Shown here: positions 44,659 to 56,474 of the stretch, piece after piece
Layout of the letters: each line of letters opens with the position of its first letter
How positions within the stretch are numbered: the first letter of the stretch is position 1
Source: Yamagishiella unicocca
Taxonomy: Eukaryota > Chlorophyta > Chlorophyceae > Chlamydomonadales > Volvocaceae
DNA: 64,000 nucleotides
Assembly (NCBI GenBank): GCA_003116995.1
Contig: BDSL01000135.1
Span: forward strand, 1 to 64,000
Reading direction: 5' to 3'
Made by a program: the position numbers and the translations under genes
Notes under the pieces: model-generated
Told to the model about the DNA's origin: nothing
The model's input: the letters and a program-made list of their open reading frames with translations, nothing else
The model's database searches: none

Positions 44659-47600
44659 ATGGCTTCCGACTTCAAGGGAATAAGCGAGAAGTTTCGTATG
44701 AATCTAGTCCACCACGATGGTCAGACGGACCGTGTTGTTGTCCAGATAGGCCTTGACGGCTTAAAGCTGTTGAATGCCTCCGACAACCGTGCCATGCGCT
44801 CCTATGACCTCAGCCATATTAGCCGGTGGCAGTCGCGCGGTGGTAGCCTTGTACTTTACACACGGACACCCGTTGATGTCGAGGAGCGGCAGACCACTCT
44901 GTCTGCAGATGACAACACCGTGCGGAATGCCCTAGACACGCTGACATGTTGTTGCATGCAGTAAGTTAACGTCGCATACTTGCAAGTCGAGGGAACATGT
45001 TGCCGCAGGCTTGACCGGGGCCATCGTGGGTGCGCAGGTTGGCCGAGTTGCTCCAGAGCAGGCAAACGGAGACTGCACAGGAGACGGCCAACAATCTGCA
45101 TGCGCTGGTGGTCGGCGGAGGCAAAAAGAAGACGCCGGTAAGCAGGCGTGCACGCTCGCGCGACTTCTTGCACCCGTCTAACTACCGGACCTAGGGTCGA
45201 GTCGTGCCTCGCGACCCAGGCTACACGCAATGCGCGCGACTGAACCATTCGGCCTTGATCGACGCTGTTACCTCTCCGGTCCCACGCAGCTTCCGTCCGC
45301 CGACGAGGTGGAGTATTGGCGTAGCCCGGACAAGGCAGGCTGGCTGCAGTCCCAAGGCGATCATCTTAAGAACTGGCGTAACCGCTGGTTTGTGCTGAAG
45401 CAGGGCTACCTCTTCCGGTTCTACAATGACAAGGTCGCCGAAAGCGTCAAGCCGCGCGGTGTTGTGGACCTGAGCAAGGTGCAGGACGTCAAGGTGTTGC
45501 CGGGCCGCGGCAACACCATTCAGCTCAAGACCAGCAGCGGTGGCGCCGTGTGCTACATCGCCGCGACGGAGACGGAGGTCGTGGAGTGGGTCTCCGCAAT
45601 CGAGGGCGCCATGCAGAAGATCTGCAAGCACGTGGCGGGCGTGGAGGACGAGCCGCCGGTGCCCAAGCCGAAGGCCAAGGCGCAGCCAGCCAGCAGCAAC
45701 CCCACGGAATGGCTTCGTCAGCTGGAACGGAACTTTGAGAGCGGCAGCGGCGCGGGAGGCGGCAGCGGCAGCCACGCGCCCAGCAGCTCAGGCCGGAACC
45801 TGGGTGGCACCATGGTCAACGTCGTGGGGTACGACGACGTACCCAGCAGCAGCGGCGCCACGGGCGGGGGCCACCGGGACCCCTACCGCGATACCTCGCC
45901 GTACGCCGCCCTCAACCGGCAGTACAGCAGCGGCTACACGCCCATCCAAGGTTCGTCCACGTGTGGGCCGGGGACACCGATGGCGCAGGAGGGGAGGGGC
46001 GAGTGCAGGCTTGGGACTGAAATGAGGAGGGGAGGGGCGAGTGCAGGCTTGGGACTGAAAGGAGGAGGGGAGGGGCGAGTGCAGGCTTGGGGACTGAAAG
46101 GAGGAGAGGAGGGGCGAGTACAGGCTTGGGACTCAAGCAAGAAGGGTTTAGGAGGTGGGTAACTAAAAGTGGGATCATGTCGCCCATGAAGCGATGTCTT
46201 AAGGACACTGAAACGCAAAATCTGCGGTATGCTTGTGAAAGAGCAAACCAAGAGCATAGACGCACAGCCCACGGATGTCTGCATCTGTGGGTTCGGGTTT
46301 CGGTCAAGCGAAGGGGCATGTGAATTGGGTTTTCTGTTATGGAAGTGGCTGTCGGTGTGACAGCCTCTTGGTGTGACAGCCTCTTGGGGACGGCTTCATC
46401 GCGCGGATCCAAGATACATGGAACTTGGATTGCAGCGGCACGGTGTGCGGGACAGTAAGGGGATCTGAAGGCTCTGTGCAGGGGCGCAGCGCGACGAGCT
46501 CAAAGCCAAGCCGTGCTGGTTGCCTGATACGGGGAGCGGGAAGGGAAGGCCCTGATTGTTGCGGCGTTTTAGCTGCGGCGTGGCGCTGCTTGCTTGCTGC
46601 CTGCTCACCGTCCTGGGAGGATGGCAGCCGTGCGCTGGGTGAGACCGGTGTTACTAGAAGTCTTCGTAAAGGTTTTCCTGCTTCGCGGAAGGTTAATGCA
46701 CTGTGCCGAACTGTACAGCCCCATGCGTCCTGCACCCCGTATTCGCGACCCCCCCAAAGTGGCCATGTCGTTCTCGTCAGAGCTATTCGGGTTCCCCTCG
46801 CCTTCCACGGACTGAGCTCTCGCCCGCCTGGGCTACTGTGCGCGCAGGCAGCGCCGGAATTGCGGGTGCACAATCCCTGGGTAGCGACCTGGACCTTAAC
46901 TACGGTGGAGGTGGAGGTGGGGGCAGCACCGGCGTTGCCCCCCAGGGTAGCTACGGCCAGCAGCAGCAGGCGCCGCGGCATAGCTATGCAACGGCGCCGG
47001 CGCCCATGCAGCAGCAGCAGCCAGCATCCAACGGCGCGGGTATGTACGGCGGCGCGCCAGCGCCACAGTATGGGCAGCCGTACGGCTACCAGCAGCAGCA
47101 AGCGCCGGTGGTGTCCCTGATGGATCAGGTTCCCCCCCAGCAGCCCGCCTACCCCGCGTACTACCAGCAGCCCGGGGCGCATCAGGCCCAACAACAGCAG
47201 CCGCAGCAGCACGTGGCGCAGCAGGTGCGTACGGGTGTGGAATGAATAGGCTGTGCGGCGCAGGTTCCGGCGCCGACGTCCAGGGCTGGCGAGTGGAGTG
47301 CCTGCATGCGCGAATTGATCCGCACAGGGGCAAAGCAATCGCGTCGCGGTTGCCTCTAAACGACCGAGGGGGGGCGCGGCAGTGGCGTGCCGGGGGAATG
47401 GAGGTTTGGGTTCGGGCAGCGCGTACACGAGCCTTTGGCGTGCGGCGCCGCTCGAGTAGTTTGCGTCTAGGAGTGTTCGTTGGCAGGGAGGCAGGGACCG
47501 AGCAGCAGCTCCTTACCGGCATCGCACGCGGGGCTCCGCAAGGCGAGTGGGTCCTGGGGCACAGCCGTAGGTGCGAGTGCCCCAACAGCTGCCCCTCAAG

Positions 47601-47749
47601 GCCTTGGCATCGCCTGTACGGCCCTCCCGCAGGTACCTGCGCCGGCGCAACCAAGCTGGCAGGTGCACTACACAGCGGAGGGGCGGCCGTACTACTACAA
47701 TGGTGCTGCCGGGGTGACGCAGTGGGAGCCACCCGCAGGCTACGCTTGA
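44659..47749 (+). CDS. PH-domain and WW-domain protein with an N-terminal PTB/PH-like module, 518 aa
   Basis: Five phase-consistent exons: 44659-44960, 45038-45137, 45290-45950, 46848-47224 and 47633-47749. Residues ~1-110 form a PTB/PH-like module (MNLVHHDGQTDRVVVQIGLD, LKLLNASDNRAMRSYDLSHI) followed by a short helical piece (LAELLQSRQTETAQETANNL). A typical PH domain follows at ~145-260 (AGWLQSQGDHLKNWRNRWFV, LKQGYLFRFYNDKVAES, EVVEWVSAIEGAM). A Gly/Ser- and Gln/Tyr/Pro-rich linker leads to a C-terminal WW domain with both tryptophans (WQVHYTAEGRPYYYNGAAGV, TQWEPPAGYA). PH domains commonly bind phosphoinositides and WW domains bind proline-rich ligands, so this is probably a membrane-associated adaptor. 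The specific function is unknown. Confidence 0.85.
45985..46140. repeat. 38-bp tandem repeat, four copies
   Basis: GAGGGGAGGGGCGAGTGCAG plus GCTTGGGACTGAAA recurs with a 38-39-bp period in intron 3 of the PH/WW gene. Confidence 0.9.
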
Positions 47750-48710
47750 GGCGGGGTGGCGGAATGGCGTCGCTCTAGTAGGGCTGCTGCGGCGTGTACA
47801 CGTGTTGGGCTTGGGTGGCTGCGCCTATGGTTTGGGGCAGCAGTATCCCACTATCCATTCTTACTCGTGCGCAGAATAGTGTAATGGTACGTGCATTTGT
47901 TGGCCATCGGCTTCGGGGTGCAGGCTAATGTAGGCTGAGTTTTTCTATGGTTAGGTGTAAGAGGGAAGGACACGATGCATGCTGTCGCTCGGGCTTCTCA
48001 TCCACGAGGTTGATGACATGTCATAATTTGATCTGATTTCAATAGTGCCGGGGAAAGCGATGTCATCGCACAAACGCAGCTGCGAAATGTAACTATTTTC
48101 GTTGTACCGGTACTCGTGAGCCTGGTGGTGAAATTCTGTACGGTAGCCACACCGTATAAGCCTAGCGTATAGGTTGGCACCGAACGCGGGTAAGGATACT
48201 TAATTAGAGCGTACCTATACGCAAGCAATGGGACAGTCTACTTAGACCTAACCGGAGGCAAACAATGCGAGCACACACGCGCGAAGGCGTAAAGCTGTTT
48301 TTCATTTGGGGAAGTTCATAGTGGTGGAGCTGAATTGATGCTAAGTCGATGCTAATGACTATCGTGGGCTTGCACTGGCGCGATAATATCTCCTTAGCCG
48401 TTACACCATTTAGCGATAGTCTTCTCTTAGCAGCCGCAGCCGCGTGCAAAATATAAAAAAGCCAAAACCCGACAAATCACTAAAATGCGGCATACTTGCC
48501 AATACTGTCGGTTATTGGACAAGCGCCGGACACACACCGGAACAGCTACCGCGTGGCAGCGGGAAAAGATGATACATGTAGCTCTCAGACCGCTCCGCTA
48601 TGCCGGAAGAGGCTCACACGACGCTAAGCGACAGCTGCGCGCTCCGCTCACCGACCGCACAAACAACTGAGTACAACATGCGACCCCGATTGCGATACGT
48701 GATCACAAAT
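47750..48710. other. convergent 3' region of PH/WW and LHCBM genes
   Basis: Contains the 3' UTRs of both genes. TGTAA occurs at 47880-47884 and again at about 47957 for the plus gene. No coding domain was seen. Confidence 0.5.
47880..47884 (+). terminator. candidate TGTAA polyadenylation signal of the PH/WW gene
   Basis: TGTAA in AGTGTAATGG, 131 bp after the stop. A second copy at about 47957 is an alternative. Confidence 0.4.
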
Positions 48711-50029
48711 TTAGGCCGAGGGGGTGAACTTGGTGGCGTAGGCGAACGCGTTGATGGCGCTGGGGTTCGCCAGGTGGTCAGCAAGGTTCTCAATCGGGCC
48801 CTTGCCGGTCACGATGGCCTGGACGAAGAAGCCGAACATGGAGAACATAGCCAGGCGGCCGTTCTTGATCTCCTTGACCTTCAGCTCAGCGAAGGTGTCC
48901 GGGTCGTCAGCCAGGCCAAGGGGGTCGAAGGCACCACCGGGGTGCAGGGGGTCGAGGCCCTCGCCCAGGGGGCCACCGTTGGCGCGGTAGGCCTCAGCCA
49001 GGCCCATCACGACAACCTGCACATCATTGACGAGCAAAGGATTGGTATAACTCTGCATGCGTCTGCGAGGGAATCAGACACAGTGATTTTCGCGAAAATC
49101 ACATAATAAGTGCGCTTTAACCGCAAGCAATGACCCAGATCGCCGACCCGCTGCTTGCTCACCTGGAAGGCCAGGGTGGCGATGATGGACTGGGCGTGAA
49201 CCAGGTTCTCGTTGCCGAGGTAGTTCAGGCCACCCTCAGCGAAGATCTGAGCACCGGCCTTGAACCAGACCGACTCGCCGAAGGTCACGCCGGCGTACTT
49301 GGACAGCAGCTCGGGGGTGATGCAGCCCAGAGCGCCGAGCATGGCCCAGCGAGCGTGGATCAGCTCCAGCTCGCGGTAGCGCTTGAAGGTCTCCGGGTCA
49401 GCCGACAGGCCGGCAGTGTCCCAGCCATAGTCACCGGGGAACTCGCCGGTGAGGTATGACGGCACATCGCCCTCAGAGAAGGGGCCTGTACATCGATGAT
49501 TGAAAGAGGCAGGTGTGCGTCAGACAGGGCTTGCCATCAGGAGACCAAAGATGACTGTTTCATAAATTACATCCTCATGTATGCTATTTGTAAATATCTG
49601 TATACGAGTTGCATATGATGGTAAGACACTGGATCGTCCAGAGCCGAAAGATTTGAAGATCATCGGTGATATGCAACTATAGTGATTGGGAGCTACTCAC
49701 CCAGGTACTTCGGCCGGTCGGGGCCGTACCACTCAATGGCAGCGCGGGGCACCACACGGGCAGCCTGCGACCGGAGATTGTTGGATGGATGGACGAAGGT
49801 CAGAAGACAGGAAGTGCCAACAAACTTCGGAAGTCCCGCAGAGTGCATACGTAGTGGCATAATATTACACAAAACTTATGAAGACATGGTGTAAAATGGA
49901 TGTAGAAGAAGAGATCCTCAAAGATTTCTGGCCTAAAAGTGAGGTCGCGAAACGGCATCCGCGACTCACCCGGCTGGCCACGGTGGGGCGCACAGAGCTG
50001 CGAACAGCGGACTTAGCAATAGCGGCCAT
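48711..50029 (-). CDS. LHCBM: LHCBM, major light-harvesting chlorophyll a/b protein of photosystem II, 250 aa
   Basis: Four phase-consistent exons: 50029-49970, 49764-49701, 49485-49163 and 49016-48711. The N-terminus [20 protein letters not shown] is a typical algal chloroplast transit peptide. The mature part carries the LHCII trimerisation motif [13 protein letters not shown]. Helix B has [20 protein letters not shown] with its Glu/Arg/His chlorophyll and salt-bridge residues. Helix C lies in the [20 protein letters not shown] region, and helix A has [20 protein letters not shown], followed by [17 protein letters not shown]. The protein binds chlorophyll a/b and xanthophylls in the thylakoid membrane as trimers and feeds photosystem II. 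Length matches the family (about 250). Which LHCBM type (I-IV) this is cannot be settled without alignment. Confidence 0.97.
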
Positions 50030-51660
50030 TTCTCTGAAGTTTATGTGTAGACACAATAGGGAGATACTGTGTAATGAAGTCGGTCCGGTCCGGCCTTTTG
50101 ATTCCCATGGCGCAGGGCCCTCGGGAACGAATCGTACGGCGAATGATTGATCGGCCAGATGGTACGGCGCTCTCTTGCAAGGTTGACGACGGTCAGGACG
50201 TAAGGTTTCAGCTTCGATCCTGAAGTTGTGCCTTATGTCCACGGATGTATTGTATTTTTCCTGGCTTCTTCGCCTTGACGACCTCTTCATCAACAATTTT
50301 GAGAAATGACGAGCTTTAAATTGGCTATCATATACAAAACCCTTACAAACTATCGTTATCCTTTATATGAAATTGTCAGCAATTTCTTGTGGCGCCAGAC
50401 TGCACAAGGGGCCATGCCCAGGTGTTTGGAGGCATGAATGCTTGAAACACACGGAGCACCGGCTTGTAGGAACACTGGTAACGCAATACGGAAAAATTGC
50501 ATGAGATCGAGCTTTGACGTTGTCTCTGATCTGACGGAAGGTCGTTATTGTTCGTTGGGGCGTTGCCGACAGCGGACTTTAGAAGGGCACCTTCATGCCC
50601 AACGAAACCGCTCCCGCGCATGCATTGATGTCAAATGCCTGCATGCGGTCGGCTATCGGGCATGGCTCGGTTCCACTTGCGCGTCGCCCATGCGCTTTCC
50701 AATGATAAAAAATGATTTTTTCGAGCGAATCTAACAGCGTTAGTATTGGCGAAGGCCGGCCTTGATTGAGACGAGGGATAGCTTTAAAGCTGGATTGATA
50801 GATCCGGGCTGTATCAAAGAACGGAGCTGTCTCGAAGCCAGAATTTGAGATTGTCAGGAGTTGAGGTGCAAGGGCTGCTCACGGGAGCAGTTGGCCTTGG
50901 GCTTGAAGTCGTTGACGAACCATGCAGCTGTCCCTGCCTGTTAAAGCGGACGGTTGTGCCAGTCATCCTACCCACTGTACCCTCCTAGGCAGTTGCAATT
51001 CCCCGCCGTCGATACTGGGCTGAAATTTGTCCGTATAGCGTAGCTTCCAAATCGTGAAGCAGGCCCGCAGCTGCTACTGCGCACGAACATGAGCCCCGAA
51101 CGGCGCCAACATGAGCTTCCGTGTCCACTGACGCCACCTTCATTGCACGGTATTGCGATACCTGGTTCATGGCGATGCGATGTGCTGCGGGGTTGGACGG
51201 GAAAGGGCAGGAGGATAGGAAGGTCGCAGACTGGACGGTACGGGAAGGTGCGAAATACACCGCAGGCAACCTCTGGAAACCCAAGCACAGATGCCAGCGA
51301 GTGGGAACGGCAATTATGGTAAGGATCGGGCGACCCTACCTCTCCTTGCGTGCAGCCCTCCCCTGCCGTGCCCTTCCCTGGCCTTCCCTCCCTGATGAGG
51401 GTGGTAAGGGCCGGGTGAGGCAACGCGTTCTGTGGCATGTCATTTGGCGGCCACGGGAACCAGGAGGCGTGCTGTTGATATGGGGTATGGTCCGTACAGT
51501 CAAACCAGGCTGTCGGTTGACGGGGAGCCATCAGCGGGGAGGGACGGGTAGACATTAGAGCATGGGCGCCTAATGCGTGAATCCTGCCCGGGGCGCTCGG
51601 TGGCACTCCCCCCGGGAGTATGCAGGTTCAATTCCTGCCGTCCTGTTCCTATCGTTATCC
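50030..51660. other. LHCBM promoter side and unassigned region
   Basis: The part next to 50029 should contain the LHCBM promoter and 5' UTR. The rest has scattered ORFs of fewer than 215 codons without recognisable domains. A short T-arm-like sequence near 51619 was considered and rejected as a tRNA. Confidence 0.4.
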
Positions 51661-52566
51661 TCAGAGCACCGGGTTTAGGAGCGAGGGGCTACGCTTGCAG
51701 TTCGACGCCAACTGCAATTCAGCCCTGATGCGGTCCTCGCAAAACCACTTGGCGATGACGCGGGCGCCCATGCTAGGGCCATCGACGGTGACCATGATTC
51801 CTCCCACCTTCCGTACCCTTCCCCAGTGACCCATGCAGGGCTTGCTCCCGACAGACGCCTTGAGGCCATCCTCCAGCTCGTAGAGGGTCGCCATGTACGT
51901 GCCCCTGCGAACTGACGTGTCCCCGGGAGCACGTCCCGAACGAAGGGCGCCGTGCGCTGTTGCGCCTGGAAAACACGGCTGCACCTGCCCTGTCCAGAGT
52001 CATACCGGCTACGGGCTCACTCGACCGCCTGCTCAGGGGCACAGTCTTGCGGGACTCCTGCTGCACCAGCGAGTAGATGCTGTTGCTCATGGTATGGACG
52101 ATTGGCCTCGTGCTGCGCTGTTGGGAGCCGGCAGCAGCACTGTCGCCCGACCCGATGCCGCCACCGGAGCCACTGGGGCAGCGGCGCGAACAGCGCCGGG
52201 GCCGCGTGGCGGCGGGAGCACGGCGGTCAGCCGTGGAGTGGGCACGCCTGCCGGCCGTCCGCCGGGCGACCGCGGGCCAGGGAAGGAAGCGCCGCCGCCG
52301 ACGCTGCCGACGGCATGCCGTGCGCCAGACGGTCCGGCGGCGGCCGAAAGACCGCCGCCGTGCCCAATGGCGCCATGAATGCCGGCCTTGACGCGCATGC
52401 TGGGCGGCACCGCGGCAGGCGCAGTCCTGTCGGTGACCGGCCTGCCACTGGCGGAGGCGCTACGCTGCCGGGGGCGGGCTGTCACCGGTGCGCACAGCGC
52501 TCGGGCTGCGAGCGCATCCGCGACTCGCAGACAGCTGCCGCTGGCTGGACTCTGCATCGTAGCCAT
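51661..52566 (-). CDS. uncharacterised protein, exon structure unresolved
   Basis: Three protein-like blocks on the minus strand. The first (52566-52087) starts MATMQSPASGSCLRVADALA and is Ala/Pro-rich. The second (about 52080-51995) reads SNSIYSLVQQESRKTVPLSR and is followed by a possible GTATGACT donor. The third (about 51910-51661) reads YELEDGLKASVGSKPCMGHW, VRKVGGIMVTVDGPSMGARV and IAKWFCEDRIRAELQLASN and ends at a stop. The last block is the most protein-like. The frames differ between blocks, so introns or frameshifts are required. No family recognised. Confidence 0.4.
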
Positions 52567-53405
52567 CGGCGACCGACGAGCCCCGTATAAGGTATGACGG
52601 CCTTGATCCAGGAAGAAATGCGCAGGGAGTCCGCTGTACGGGATATGGCACGGGGTTGGATAATGTGCAGGGTGATCCGGGATTAGAATGCATTAGAGCA
52701 TTGGGTGCTTCTGAAGACGCGAGGAAGCACGCAAGTCACACCAGCGGGCACAATGCCGGTAGCGACACAGTGTCGACACGCCGCGTCCCGTTGGACGTTT
52801 GGGCTTTTGCCACAACGGAGTTGTGTGCAGTTGAGTATCCCCCGCCGGTCGCGCACCGGGGAGTTTCCGCACCGACGGACCTTTTGGGTCCGCTGTAACA
52901 TGGTTCATTCTCTAGAGCTAGCTAGTACGATTGAGGAAGCTTCTTAGTTTGTTTCTACCCACATTCGGGCGATGGCTCGCGGTGTTGCAGTTGCTGTGGC
53001 TGTTGCTGAGGTACCGGAGGCTCCTGGGCGGTCGTGCCGGCGACCGCGACGGCGGCCGTGTTGGTGTGGCCCATGACTGCGGTTCGAAGGGAAACAGGAT
53101 GGAAGAGCGGGGAGCGATTGCGTCACTCGCATGCTGAAATGATAATCAGGACAAAGTCACTGGTGCACTTGCAAAGTATGCGTTAACTGACATGTCGCAT
53201 GTAGGCGAGTCGGGGCACGCTAAGGCAGCAGAAAGAACAGCGTCGCAGTGAAAGGCCGTTGAAATGGTCCCTCGCGCAAACAGGATACTTATTTTGGACA
53301 CCCGAACGTTAACGGGCAGCGCGGCGGCAGCGGCGAGAGCCGGCCTGGTGGCGCCGCGCAGCGGGAGAGCTCCCGTTACCGGCACACCCTTCAGGGGACA
53401 GTTGG

Positions 53406-54474
53406 GTGGCGGCTATGCATGGTGCGGGGGGTGATGCCGCCTCGGCGGCAGTCGCGTCGTACGGCCCCAGCACTGCCGCCACCGCCGCGGCGGCAGCGGC
53501 GACAGCCGGCCTGGCGGCGCCGCGTGGTGGCGGCGCTGTGTTGGTCAGCGGAGGCAGCGGAGGCAGTGGCGGGAGCTACGAGCAAGGCGCGGCGACGGGC
53601 AGTTGGCGCCTATTCGGCGCGCAGTACACACGTCAGGAGCTGGGCTATGTCGGTGGCAGGGCCAGTGGCGTTGGCGGGGGTGTTCCCACAGCCGGTATGT
53701 TCGGCATGGGGCAGTTGGGCGGCGGCAGCAGCTACGTACGGTGCGGCGGATGCCACCGCCACGGCGGCAGCTGCGCCATACGGTTACAGAGCGCTCGCTG
53801 CCGCGGCGGCGACGGGGGCTCACAGCAGCGGCGCGGTGTTGGGTGGCGGGGGCGGAGGTTACCAGGAAGTTGGGCCGACGGGGCATGATGCCCCTATCCG
53901 GTATGCTTGGCTGCGGCACGCTGCAGCGCCACGACGCGCAACCGGCGCTGGGCTAAGGCGACGAATACGGAGGCAGAGGCGCTGATGTGGCCGGCGGAAG
54001 TTTCACCACCGCCGGCATGTACGGCATGGGGCAGCTGGGCGGCGGCAGCCGCTACGGCGCGGTGGATGCCGCCGCCACGGCGGCAGCGGCGGCGCAGCAT
54101 CACGGCGGGGGTGGAGCCTGCGGCCATCAGCAGGACGAGGTGACGGGCGAGGCGCAACTATTCGGCGGGCGCGGTGGCGGTGCGATGGGCGATGGTAGCG
54201 GCGCCATTGACTATGGAGCCGGTGGCGGGCGCGGCGGTGTCGTAACGGGATCGGCAGTGAACCGTCGACCTTTGGCGGGCCTCCGGCACCCACTATGGCC
54301 CGCGTCCCGAGGTCTCCAGGCGGGGGCCGCGGGCGGGGGCGGGGGCGCAGGTGACTTGCTGACAGGGGAAGTGACGCGGCGGTTGACTTGGGTGTGCTGG
54401 AACTCTGCGGCTAATGTCGGGTCCGTAGTGTATGATACGAGGTGCGAGGACGGCCAAGGCACTGCTGGCTGATG
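53406..54474 (+). pseudogene. Gly/Ala-rich internally duplicated coding-like region, frames broken
   Basis: Two ORFs (53406-53888 and 53987-54472) contain near-identical segments TAGM(F/Y)GMGQLGGGS followed by Ala-rich runs (DAAATAAAAA). DNA copies of the same unit (GCCGCCACGGCGGCAGC-type) recur at about 53310, 53480, 53760 and 54070. The copies sit in different frames, so this is either a gene with introns inside its repeats or a decayed repeat-rich gene. No domain recognised. Confidence 0.3.
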
Positions 54475-54607
54475 CGGACATGGCCATCAATGGCAAACGT
54501 ATAAGCTATAAACAGGCAAAGTTAGATTTTAGGTTAAACCAAAAATGTAGACGAGTTGAAGCCGTGCGGTGATACGGCAGTTGGGGGTTCCCGTCATGTA
54601 GCTTTTT

Positions 54608-54844
54608 CTAGCCGTTTGCCCAATCGTCATCGACTCCACAGCCAGCTTCCTGTCCCACGCCCGCAGCACCCCCAACCCAGGGTCTGGGCACCACCACCAC
54701 CATCACCCGCACCAGCACCCGCAGTCACACTTGCTGCACGGAGGCAGCATCGGCGGGCCGCAGCACCTCGCCGCCGGGGCCGGGGCCGCCGGGGCCTCGG
54801 AGCTCCGCGCTCCGGACTCGCCGCCGTGCCCGTCAGCCGTTTGA
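54608..54844 (+). CDS. possible terminal exon of an unidentified gene
   Basis: After a TTTCTAG acceptor the frame reads VCPIVIDSTASFLSHARSTP, then a His-rich run (HHHHHHPHQHPQSHLLHGGS), then a Gly/Ala stretch ending CPSAV before TGA at 54842. His-rich and Ala-rich C-termini are common in algal regulators, but no domain is visible and the upstream exon is not identified. Confidence 0.25.
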   Translation, partial: LAVCPIVIDSTASFLSHARSTPNPGSGHHHHHHPHQHPQSHLLHGGSIGGPQHLAAGAGAAGASELRAPDSPPCPSAV

Positions 54845-54944
54845 GCGTCATGCTTAGCCTTCCACGTCAATCTGGGCGCCTCTGTTACTTTTGTTTTCCC
54901 GCCCGCCCTCCCCTCTTGCTATGTTATCTCTGGTTGTTTGGGGA

Positions 54945-55262
54945 CTATCCCTTGAGTTTCCCAGGTGTTTGGGGGGTGTATGCGTGTAGGCCATCGCCAG
55001 TGGGGCGGCCTACGCGCTTGCAGACGCTCGCTTTCGGGGTGCTGTGTGTGACCAAGTCGCCTTTGATATTCAGCTGCTGTGCGCCTTCCGGCGTTTTGTA
55101 GTCGAGTACCGCCTCGAGCCACGGCGCGGCGCTGGCCATCTGCTCGGCGGCGCAGGCCGCGCCCATCTCGTTGAGTCGGAGCGCATCCATGACCGCCAGC
55201 CCTGCGCATGACATTCCGGCCTCTGGCCTCGTCCAGCATTCCAGGCGAGGCATTCTTATCAC
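54945..55262 (-). CDS. possible exon of an uncharacterised protein
   Basis: Minus-strand ORF with a helical, protein-like core (CAGLAVMDALRLNEMGAACA, AEQMASAAPWLEAVLDYKTP). No family was recognised and neighbouring exons could not be linked. Confidence 0.3.
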   Translation of the reverse strand: MIRMPRLECWTRPEAGMSCAGLAVMDALRLNEMGAACAAEQMASAAPWLEAVLDYKTPEGAQQLNIKGDLVTHSTPKASVCKRVGRPTGDGLHAYTPQTPGKLKG

Positions 55263-56474
55263 CTATATGCCCTGGATCCATCCTAGACTATTTGTTTTGG
55301 GGCTCTGGGTGCCCAGAAAGCGCGGACCGAGGCATCATGCGCGCCCTTCAGGACGACCTCGGAGGCAAGTGTGCACCTAACATTCCGCAAAACGTATTCT
55401 TGTGTTGTATAATTGATGTCTTCACCAATTCACAAGCGCGCAACCTCCTTCGCTCGTTCATGTGACATTGTGTAAATGTGTGACCTTTGTCCGGCAATCA
55501 CAGCTACCTTTTCCCAGACTATGCATGCTTTGCGCTAAATAAAAGCTATCGATACAAGCATTAGCTAGCCTGCTCCACGCTCTTGACCACGCCGTAGTGT
55601 TAGCTGGATTCTGTTCCCGGGGCGGGGGGTACTGAAATGTCATGAAATACGGCGCTTTTTTCATTAGCCTTCTTAGCTCGTTGCAAGCTCCATCTGTCTA
55701 TTTTCAGAATTACAAGACACAAAGGATTGAGAAAGAAAGATTCGCTCACACATCGTCCAAGACTCGTCACACAAAGGGTTCCCTCACACATCGTCCAAGT
55801 ACGTCACTCGCAAGTTCGCCAGCGCGCCACAAGCCCACAACATCAAATGGCTTCCTTCAGACACACCAAATACGTGGCCTTCATTGTAAAAACAAACAGT
55901 CTTTGTTCCTAGGAACATTGAAGTGCGCGGGCCGTAAGGTTAGGTAAGGGCCTCCTTTGATGATTCGTCGCGCTCATGCCTCTTGGCTCGGCGACCGCAC
56001 TAACATCACTCACTCACATTTCCAATTGTTCTGACAGCATATAACGTGCGTGAAGTCATTATGATGATGACGAGTATAATGATAAGCCAGTTGGTGCGGC
56101 AACGCCAAGAACACCATTCAACCCCACTCCAAGTATAGTAACCTTGAGTAAGCTTGAAGTTGGTGTTCCTAATAACGGATGCCACATATTGCCGCGCTCA
56201 AGGTATAGCCGCCTTAATGTTACCGACGGTGCAAGCTACCCAGTTCTACATTCTTGCGCATAGATGTTGCCATCTTACACACGCTTAGTTACGTTCCTTG
56301 CTAACCGAATGACTCGTTGTAGTGGCCGTGGCCGCTGTATGCATGATGTATGCGTTCGACAACCTCGTTCGTGTAGAATGTCTTACAGCTAGCGCCCCGC
56401 CCGCCGTGCCCCTCTCCCCCGCTAACCTGTCGCTACCCAAAAGAAGGTATCCTAACGCTGCTGGCTGCCTTCAG
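55263..56474. other. unassigned region upstream of the FAS1 gene
   Basis: AT-richer sequence without a clear gene. It should contain the promoter and first exon(s) of the FAS1-domain gene. A hydrophobic stretch at 56322-56370 (VAVAAVCMMYAF) could be part of its signal peptide. Confidence 0.4.

Noticed and set aside
51540..51650. Possible tRNA (GCAGG-TTCAATT-CCTGC looks like a T-arm)
   Set aside because: The acceptor stem pairs only partly, no acceptable D-arm or 7-base anticodon loop could be drawn, and the variable region would be abnormally long. A tRNAscan or Infernal run would settle it.
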